Origin: CAZOOW01 sp964581535 | GTDB lineage: Bacteria > Patescibacteriota > Saccharimonadia > Saccharimonadales > Saccharimonadaceae | DNA length: 64,000 nucleotides | Direction of reading: 5' to 3' | Assembly (NCBI GenBank): GCA_964581535.1 | Contig: CAZOOW010000001.1 | Location: forward strand, 124,001-188,000 | Part shown: positions 58,279-64,000 of the stretch, piece after piece | Position numbering within the stretch: the first letter of the stretch is position 1 | Layout of the letters: each line of letters begins with the position of its first letter | Translations under genes and position numbers: made by a program | Notes under the pieces: model-generated | What the model was told of the DNA's origin: nothing | Database searches by the model: none | The model's input: only the letters and a program-made list of their open reading frames with translations

Positions 58279-59142
58279 ATGGACGATTCAAAAATTTTTA
58301 TCGTTGGTGCAAACGGGCAGCTCGGTACTGCGCTCAGAGAAAAATATCCTGGCGCACGTTATGCTGACGTTGACGAGCTGGATATTACCAAACGAAACTC
58401 AGTTGATGCGTTTGACTGGACGAATACTGATGTCATTATCAACGCCGCAGCATTTACAAATGTTGACGGCGCGGAAACGCCGGAGGGCCGCGTCGCTGCA
58501 TGGAGAGTAAACGCCGAAGCCGTTGCCAACCTTGGTCGAGTCGCTATGACAAATGGCATTACTCTCGTACATATTTCCAGCGACTACGTCTTTGATGGAA
58601 CCAAAGTACCACACACGGAGAATGAAGCCCTCTCACCGCTTAGCGTCTATGGTGCGAGCAAAGCCGCTGGCGATCTCATCGTTCAGCAGCTTGAAAAACA
58701 CTACCTCTTGCGGACATCCTGGGTCATCGGCCGCGGAAAAAACTTTGTCGGTACGATGCTTGGTCTCGCGGAAAAAAGTGTGGAGCCAGCAGTCGTTGCT
58801 GATCAAACCGGCAGGCTGACATTCACAAATGAGCTGGTTCGCGCTATCGATCATCTGCTGACTACACAAGCCGAGTTTGGCACTTACAACGTTACAAACA
58901 GCGGACCGGTTGTGAGCTGGGCAGATATCACCAGACAGGTTTTTAAAGAAGCCGGTTACGAACAGCTGCAAGTTACCGACACTACGACCGCTGAATATTT
59001 CGCAGGAAAAGACGGCATTGCCCCCCGCCCGCTTGGCAGTGAGATGTCGCTTGAAAAACTACATACAACAGGATTTGTCAGCCGTGATTGGCAGGAAGAT
59101 TTGAGTGATTATATCGAAAAGGAGCAAAAAGCTAGTCAATGA
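58279..59142 (+). CDS. rmlD: dTDP-4-dehydrorhamnose reductase
   Basis: 287 residues: VGANGQLGTALREKYPG (NADPH site), INAAAFTNVDGAET, ISSDYVFDG, SPLSVYGASKAAGDLIV (catalytic YxxxK). Final reduction to dTDP-L-rhamnose. It overlaps the next frame by 4 nt, although the RmlA start is probably further downstream. Confidence 0.94.
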   Translation: MDDSKIFIVGANGQLGTALREKYPGARYADVDELDITKRNSVDAFDWTNTDVIINAAAFTNVDGAETPEGRVAAWRVNAEAVANLGRVAMTNGITLVHISSDYVFDGTKVPHTENEALSPLSVYGASKAAGDLIVQQLEKHYLLRTSWVIGRGKNFVGTMLGLAEKSVEPAVVADQTGRLTFTNELVRAIDHLLTTQAEFGTYNVTNSGPVVSWADITRQVFKEAGYEQLQVTDTTTAEYFAGKDGIAPRPLGSEMSLEKLHTTGFVSRDWQEDLSDYIEKEQKASQ

Positions 59143-59219
59143 TAACACCTGAGCAAACTCAGGGCGGGAATGAGCACGAAACAATAACTATCCAGGAACG
59201 GGTAAAAAAGGAGATTGGT

Positions 59220-60071
59220 TTGAAAGGGATTATTCTAGCAGGTGGATCGGGTACAAGGCTTTGGCCGATAACAAAGGCGATCTCTAAGCAGCTTATGCCT
59301 ATCTACGATAAGCCGATGGTCTACTATCCACTGTCAACTCTTATGCAGGCAGGTATTCGAGATACACTAGTTATCACGACTCCAGAAGATCAAGCAGGCT
59401 TCCAGCGCCTACTCGGTGATGGTTCTCAGTGGGGTATTAACCTCGCATACGCAGTCCAGCCAAAACCGGAAGGTCTGGCTCAGGCGTTCATCATAGGTGA
59501 GGAGTTTATCGGCGACGACAAAGTCGCGCTAGCACTTGGAGATAACATTTTCCACGGGCATCATTTAGAAGAATCTCTCAAGTCATGTAACGACCCTGAT
59601 GGCGGCGTTGTGTTCGCCTACAAGGTATCCGACCCGGAACGCTACGGTGTCGTCGAATTCGACGAAAATATGCAGGCAGTATCTGTCGAGGAAAAACCGG
59701 AAAATCCGAAAAGTAACTATGCAGTTGTCGGACTATACTTCTACGACAATGACGTCGTAGAGATAGCAAAAAACATTGCCCCATCTGAGCGTGGAGAGTT
59801 AGAAATAACGAGCGTGAACGACGAATACCTCAAGCGTGGGAAACTAAAGGTCACCACACTCGATGATGGTGACGTGTGGCTGGACACCGGAACAATCGAC
59901 AGCATGTCTGACGCAACCGACTTCGTCCGCGTTATGCAAAAACGTACTGGTCAAATCATTGGTAGTCCCGAAAAAGTCGCCTACCAACAAGGATTTATTG
60001 ATACCACAAAACTTACTGAGCATGCTGAAACTCTTAAAAAATCCGGGTACGGAATATATTTGAAAACTTAG
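59220..60071 (+). CDS. rmlA: Glucose-1-phosphate thymidylyltransferase
   Basis: 283 residues from TTG 59220, preceded by AAAAAGGAG; the longer frame to 59139 adds 27 residues not found in the family. Core motifs: GIILAGGSGTRLWPITK (nucleotide binding), ALGDNIFHG, VSVEEKPENPKSNYAVVGLY, and VWLDTGTIDS. First enzyme of dTDP-rhamnose synthesis, here last in the operon. Confidence 0.95.
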   Translation: MKGIILAGGSGTRLWPITKAISKQLMPIYDKPMVYYPLSTLMQAGIRDTLVITTPEDQAGFQRLLGDGSQWGINLAYAVQPKPEGLAQAFIIGEEFIGDDKVALALGDNIFHGHHLEESLKSCNDPDGGVVFAYKVSDPERYGVVEFDENMQAVSVEEKPENPKSNYAVVGLYFYDNDVVEIAKNIAPSERGELEITSVNDEYLKRGKLKVTTLDDGDVWLDTGTIDSMSDATDFVRVMQKRTGQIIGSPEKVAYQQGFIDTTKLTEHAETLKKSGYGIYLKT

Positions 60072-60343
60072 TGTGCTGAACGTTACTGACATATAAAACA
60101 CAATATGATCCGATATAAAATTTACTCCTACTCTTAATAGGCATAATGAGTCAGTAGTTCTTCCCAACATAAAGGTAATCGACTTTTCTACCATCGATGT
60201 ACTCAACTCCGATGTCGAGGAATCGGAAGACCAGAAGATATCGTGCTGGACTTGTGTACTGGCGTACTGGCAGTGACCCCTAGAAGGGTTTTTTAAGCCT
60301 CTGTCAGACCCTTCTCAATCCCTCACTAACTAGCGCGGTTTTA
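60072..60343. other. Gene-free spacer with possible weak terminator
   Basis: No RNA gene or convincing ORF is seen. ACCC (60276-60279) and GGGT (60286-60289) could form a short stem followed by T6, a weak terminator for the rml operon. An open frame on the minus strand across 59844-60206 is antisense to rmlA and not supported. Confidence 0.35.
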
Positions 60344-60772
60344 TTATTTCGTTTTGACAGAAAATATGAACTTGTTAAGCAGAAAATAATTCCATACTGC
60401 CATCACTCCCACAATGATAGTCTTAGCAACTTCGACCCTAACGCCTGTTCTGACTGCTACATCAACAATATACGAAGAAAGCACCAGATTTAATAACGCG
60501 AGCAACATGTACAAAGCTATTTGTAACTTGATACCAAAACGACTTTTCTCATTATGCTTGAATACGAAATTCTTTGTTATTAAGAACCCAACTAAAAAAC
60601 TTACACAAAAACCAATCGCACTTGCAAACCAGGCAGGAAGATGAAAACTATAAAATGCAATAGAAGTAGAGACAACATCAACTACATATAGAATACCTCC
60701 AGAAATAAAAAAACGTAGCGGCTTAAGGCTAAAAATTTTTTGCACGAAGCTTGACTGATATGTTTTGTTCAT
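60344..60772 (-). CDS. GtrA-family membrane protein (second copy)
   Basis: 142 residues from ATG 60770-60772 (the longer frame adds 16 hydrophobic residues without an RBS). Four helices in GtrA arrangement: LRFFISGGILYVVDVVSTSI, ASAIGFCVSFLVGFLITKNF VFKHNEKS, LALLNLVLSSYIVDV, and MAVWNYFLLNKFIFSV. Divergent from the GT2 gene, a combination typical for lipid-linked sugar synthesis and flipping. Confidence 0.85.
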   Translation of the reverse strand: MNKTYQSSFVQKIFSLKPLRFFISGGILYVVDVVSTSIAFYSFHLPAWFASAIGFCVSFLVGFLITKNFVFKHNEKSRFGIKLQIALYMLLALLNLVLSSYIVDVAVRTGVRVEVAKTIIVGVMAVWNYFLLNKFIFSVKTK

Positions 60773-60812
60773 TGCGCACCTTAGTTTATCATTATTACAG
60801 AGAAGGAAGAAT

Positions 60813-61757
60813 ATGTACAAAAATCTGGTTATCGGAGTCGCTGTGCCGGCTTACAATGAAGAAAAGCTCATTATAAAGACACTTTCTACACTGCCTGACT
60901 ATGTTGATCACATTGTAGTTATAAATGATGCGAGTAAGGATAAAACTCTTGAAAAAATAAATGAATACGCAAAGAAAGACACGCGTGTTGTTGTACTCGA
61001 CAATGAGAAAAATGGTGGAATAGGCTTTAGCCTCAAGCGAGCGTTGCATAAAGCAGTGGAGTTGAATTGCGATCGAATTGCGGTTATGGCTGGCGACAAT
61101 CAAATGGATCCCGCGCAGCTTATACACTTGCTAGACGACATGGAGAAAAGGAATCTAGATTTCATTAAAGCGAATAGATTTATGCACTTCGATGCGTTAC
61201 GAACAATGCCAAAGTTTCGTCGGGTCGGCAACATAGTCGTTACGCTAATGACGAAATTTGCTACTGGCTACTATTCAATTTTCGATACTCAAAATGGCTA
61301 CGTGGTATATACCAAAGACATAATCGATCGAATGCCTTGGCATATGATTGGCAATCGTTACGAATTTGAAAATACTGTTTTGATTGCTCTTTCGATTGTT
61401 AACGCGCGCATCGGTGATCATGCAATACCGGCAATTTATGGAGAGGAACGCTCAACAATCAATTTGTTTTCGACTGTTTCAAGAGTTTTAAAAGTTTTGT
61501 GGAAAGGCTTCTGGCAAAGAATATACTATAAATATATTCTTTATGGGTTCCACCCTGTAGCTCTCTTTCTATTCGGGGGTTTACTGTTAATGATCGGTGC
61601 CTTTGTATTATCACTATGGGTGCTGTACGAGAGGTTCGTGCATAACGTGACGCCAACTACTGCTACGGTTATGCTAGTAATTCTTCCCTTGCTTGTTGGT
61701 TTTCAACTTTTACTTACAGCTCTCATACTCGATGCTGGTGAAGAGAGCAAAGCTTAA
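60813..61757 (+). CDS. Family 2 glycosyltransferase (polyprenyl-phosphate sugar synthase type)
   Basis: 314 residues from ATG 60813, preceded by GAAGGAAG. GT-A motifs: VAVPAYNEEKLI, HIVVINDASKDKTL, NGGIGFSLKRAL, and AVMAGDNQMDP (DxD-like). Two C-terminal membrane helices. Probably makes polyprenyl-P-hexose, with the divergent GtrA as flippase partner. 3' end overlaps the Gfo/Idh gene by 4 nt. Confidence 0.88.
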   Translation: MYKNLVIGVAVPAYNEEKLIIKTLSTLPDYVDHIVVINDASKDKTLEKINEYAKKDTRVVVLDNEKNGGIGFSLKRALHKAVELNCDRIAVMAGDNQMDPAQLIHLLDDMEKRNLDFIKANRFMHFDALRTMPKFRRVGNIVVTLMTKFATGYYSIFDTQNGYVVYTKDIIDRMPWHMIGNRYEFENTVLIALSIVNARIGDHAIPAIYGEERSTINLFSTVSRVLKVLWKGFWQRIYYKYILYGFHPVALFLFGGLLLMIGAFVLSLWVLYERFVHNVTPTTATVMLVILPLLVGFQLLLTALILDAGEESKA

Positions 61758-62737
61758 GTGAGTATAACTGTGCGCGAAACAATATCTTCTGCAACAAGAA
61801 GCACTCGTCTCGCATCCTGAATAGACACCCGCATCTCGGCAGGATCGGCTTCACCTTTCATGCACTTAACAAAGAAACGAAGTTCGTTCTCAAGTGGCTG
61901 AGGGCCAGTTGCAAACTGGGTTTCATTAACTAATACTTCAGGTATATATGCTCCCTCGACATACTTTCCTGCTTTATCATGGCGAATTGCAATTGTTTTT
62001 TGTAATAAATCGCCTACAATTACACCATCTTCTGTTTCGATTTCCACCATACGAGTTTTTTGACCTTGGTATGCTCTACTGGCACGCATATGCGCATCTA
62101 CAGAACCATCATACGTCACTATCGCTTCTGCAGGGTCTGGAGATGCCTTCGTATCTTTTCGCCCAAAAGCAGCAACAACTTTTGGAGTCTCGGATGGAGT
62201 GATAATTTTGTCAACTATGGATAGATCATGAACTAGAAGATCACGGATAACGTCATGATACAAGCGTGATTCGTCTGCTACATTTCCTAGTCGTTTTGTA
62301 CGAATCGATCTCACAGCTCGATCTCCCAGCTCTTCGATAAGTCGCTGCACGACAGGGTTGAAAAGTTCAACATGACCAACCATTAGTGTTCGATGTTCTT
62401 GAACTGCAATCTTCTCCATGTCATCAAGTTCTTGACGGCTATTTGCAGCCGGTTTTTCAACTAGCACGTTTACGCCATTTTTCATTAGTTGTAATGAGTG
62501 ATCCGCGTGGAATTGTGACGGAGAAACAACCACTACACCATCTACTAAATCGCTGTCAAGATCATCAAAATCAGCTACCTCTATTCCATATTGCACGGCG
62601 AGTTGTTGGGCACGATCTTTATTTGCATCGATTATATGAGTTATTTTTGCACCAAATTCGGCTCCGTGCTGAGCCAGTGTACGGACATGATTACCCCCCA
62701 TCACACCTGCGCCTACAACTGCAATACGTTCAGCCAT
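61754..62737 (-). CDS. Gfo/Idh/MocA-family sugar dehydrogenase
   Basis: 327 residues with N-terminal Rossmann domain (IAVVGAGVMGGNHVRTLAQH) and the EKPAANS motif with catalytic Lys; C-terminal alpha/beta domain. Directly downstream of a DegT-type aminotransferase gene (one base gap). As in WlbA/WlbE pathways, the dehydrogenase would create the 3-keto sugar that the aminotransferase converts to an amino sugar. Confidence 0.9.
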   Translation of the reverse strand: MAERIAVVGAGVMGGNHVRTLAQHGAEFGAKITHIIDANKDRAQQLAVQYGIEVADFDDLDSDLVDGVVVVSPSQFHADHSLQLMKNGVNVLVEKPAANSRQELDDMEKIAVQEHRTLMVGHVELFNPVVQRLIEELGDRAVRSIRTKRLGNVADESRLYHDVIRDLLVHDLSIVDKIITPSETPKVVAAFGRKDTKASPDPAEAIVTYDGSVDAHMRASRAYQGQKTRMVEIETEDGVIVGDLLQKTIAIRHDKAGKYVEGAYIPEVLVNETQFATGPQPLENELRFFVKCMKGEADPAEMRVSIQDARRVLLVAEDIVSRTVILT

Positions 62738-62738
62738 T

Positions 62739-63902
62739 TTATTTCACACCTCTCTGGATTTGAGCAATTGTATCGATTATTCGATCAATATCTTTCTTGC
62801 TTACCCCAGGGTGGACCGGCAATGATAGCACTCGCTCGGCTACATAGTCAGCTACAGGCGTTGGCTCTTTAATTATCCGCGGATGATTGGCATAAGATGG
62901 ATGGTCTGTCATTGTTTTAGGATAGTAAATACCGCTTCCAATGTTGTTTTCGTTAAGCGCTTGCTGGAGTGAGTTACGATCCATCCCAAACTCTTCAGGC
63001 TCAACTAAAATTGTATACTGGTGCCACACATGAGTCCGATCGGAAAGTATTTTCGGAACAATGATTCCCGGTACATCCGCAAGTCCTTCGCTCAAAAATA
63101 TTGCATTTTCTCGACGACGCTCGTTAGCACGCGCTAAGCCTTTCAGACTGGTTTCAACCACACTGCCTTGGAGTTCTGTTAGTCGTAGGTTGTCTCCTAC
63201 CATTTCATACACATAAGGAGCAGACATCCCCTGATTACGATAAATCCGAGCGATCTCATCAATACGCGCATTATCTGTTACTATACCCCCACCCTCACCG
63301 AATCCGGCAACATTTTTTGTAGGGTAAAAAGAAGTGCTGACAACATCAGAATTCTTCACGATGGGTAAGCCATCGAGCTCTGCACTATGCGACTGAGCCG
63401 CATCGCGCACAAGAAGCAAGCCGTCCGCTGCTTCATCATGCCTGCGTATGCTAGCGGGTTGCCCATATAAATCCACCGGCATGATCGCAGCAGACTTATC
63501 GGTTCGTGCGGTAGCTGCGGCCTCGGGATCTATGCCAAAAGCATCCGGTTCAATATCAACCACATGTGCAGTCGCACCAGACTGTAGAACACTATTGAGT
63601 GTCGCATTGAAACTATACGCTGCCGTAATAACCTCTTTATCAACAATATAGCGATCAACGTGAGCTGGACCGATGCCTTCTTGAGCGGCAAGCCCCGCAA
63701 TCAGAGCGGTTCTTAACGAAGCCGTTCCATTCGTCACTAATACGCCGTGTGTTGCACCGAATGCACTCGCCATAGCTTTTTCTGCAAGTTTTACACGAGG
63801 CCCGGACGCCATTTGTCCAGATTTCAGTATTTCGTCCAGTGCTTTTGTGGCATTTGGTTTGTCAACGATTGGCGCGCTAATATTAATTCGTTCGACGCTC
63901 AT
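62739..63902 (-). CDS. DegT/DnrJ/EryC1-type sugar aminotransferase
   Basis: 387 residues, PLP fold type I: GTASLRTALIAGLAAQEGIG, VRDAAQSHSAELDGLP, STSFYPTKNVAGFGEGGGIV with the PLP Lys (SFYPTKN), and the C-terminal VLSLPVHPGVSKKDIDRI. It aminates a nucleotide keto sugar. It begins directly at the stop of the upstream gene (TAA immediately followed by ATG). Confidence 0.93.
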   Translation of the reverse strand: MSVERINISAPIVDKPNATKALDEILKSGQMASGPRVKLAEKAMASAFGATHGVLVTNGTASLRTALIAGLAAQEGIGPAHVDRYIVDKEVITAAYSFNATLNSVLQSGATAHVVDIEPDAFGIDPEAAATARTDKSAAIMPVDLYGQPASIRRHDEAADGLLLVRDAAQSHSAELDGLPIVKNSDVVSTSFYPTKNVAGFGEGGGIVTDNARIDEIARIYRNQGMSAPYVYEMVGDNLRLTELQGSVVETSLKGLARANERRRENAIFLSEGLADVPGIIVPKILSDRTHVWHQYTILVEPEEFGMDRNSLQQALNENNIGSGIYYPKTMTDHPSYANHPRIIKEPTPVADYVAERVLSLPVHPGVSKKDIDRIIDTIAQIQRGVK

Positions 63903-64000
63903 TTAGTCCTCCTTGTTTTCTTCCTGCTCTCTGATTAATTGTTCGATTGCCAATCGCGGGTCACGCAGCATAGCCGCATACTCCGGTGCGCATGGCTTTA
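63903..64000 (-). CDS. C-terminal end of an upstream gene (partial)
   Basis: The last 31 codons (KPCAPEYAAMLRDPRLAIEQ then LIREQEENKED) of a gene that continues beyond the window. Position in front of the aminotransferase suggests a sugar-modifying enzyme such as an N-acyltransferase, but the fragment is too short to assign. GGAGG in its last codons serves as the RBS of the aminotransferase. Confidence 0.6.
   Translation of the reverse strand, partial: KPCAPEYAAMLRDPRLAIEQLIREQEENKED

Noticed and set aside
60106..60340. tRNA or small RNA after the rml operon
   Set aside because: No cloverleaf or conserved loop could be folded; only a weak hairpin with T6 is visible.
1..64000. CRISPR array or cas genes
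   Set aside because: No regularly spaced direct repeats and no Cas-like protein anywhere in the window.

Overview
The window most likely comes from a Patescibacteria (CPR) genome, probably Candidatus Saccharibacteria (TM7). This rests on recognised gene content only: many small secreted or single-pass membrane proteins, CPR-type surface domains, a type IV prepilin-like leader, EPS and rhamnose genes but no amino-acid biosynthesis, several -10 boxes placed about 6-9 nt before a start codon, and a small integrative element in a tRNA gene. No 16S or ribosomal protein gene is present, so the assignment is an inference. No stop-codon reassignment is needed.

Layout. 1-5.3 kb: the end of a sugar methyltransferase, a class A penicillin-binding protein, small membrane proteins, a Crp/Fnr regulator and a lone receiver protein, with two strong terminators. 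5.15-11.5 kb: a tiny prepilin-like ORF divergent from a seven-gene cluster for a second, aberrant F1-type ATPase (c-like with an ectodomain, b-like, delta-like, alpha, gamma, beta, short epsilon). No subunit a gene is in the cluster, and the c-like hairpin lacks the ion-binding carboxylate. 11.5-17 kb: small membrane proteins, two N-terminally truncated surface-protein modules head to head, and a CHASE histidine kinase with a receiver partner. 17-21.3 kb: a surface-fibre cluster with two TasA-like proteins, a CBM2-like protein, an ER/archaeal-type signal peptidase (SipW-like) and a DUF5305-like gene broken by an in-frame stop. 21.4-35.5 kb: a DEAD-box helicase, VOC proteins, a large surface protein, an EcoRI-methylase/DUF262-HNH pair, DNA repair, and an ECF sigma module with a DUF2202 protein.

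35.51-47.66 kb: an integrative element of about 12 kb inserted in the 3' end of tRNA-Asn. It carries a Ca2+-type P-type ATPase, a peptidase-like protein, a Ltp-like superinfection-exclusion lipoprotein with a divergent HTH repressor and a palindromic operator array, a SHOCT protein, an oxidoreductase pair with an HTH protein, a SpoVG-like protein, a putative replication initiator and a large serine recombinase. The target tRNA-Asn(GUU) is interrupted in its anticodon by a 232-nt group I intron. 47.9-64 kb: an exopolysaccharide/glycan region with a LexA-type DNA-binding protein, GtrA proteins, an O-antigen-ligase-like protein, a priming phosphotransferase, glycosyltransferases, glmS, a phosphohexomutase, rmlBCDA, and an aminotransferase/dehydrogenase pair for an amino sugar.

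Taken together, the host genes build and decorate the cell surface (peptidoglycan, glycan, fibres). The most unusual module is the F1-like ATPase, whose membrane partner looks suited to moving an external domain rather than ions.
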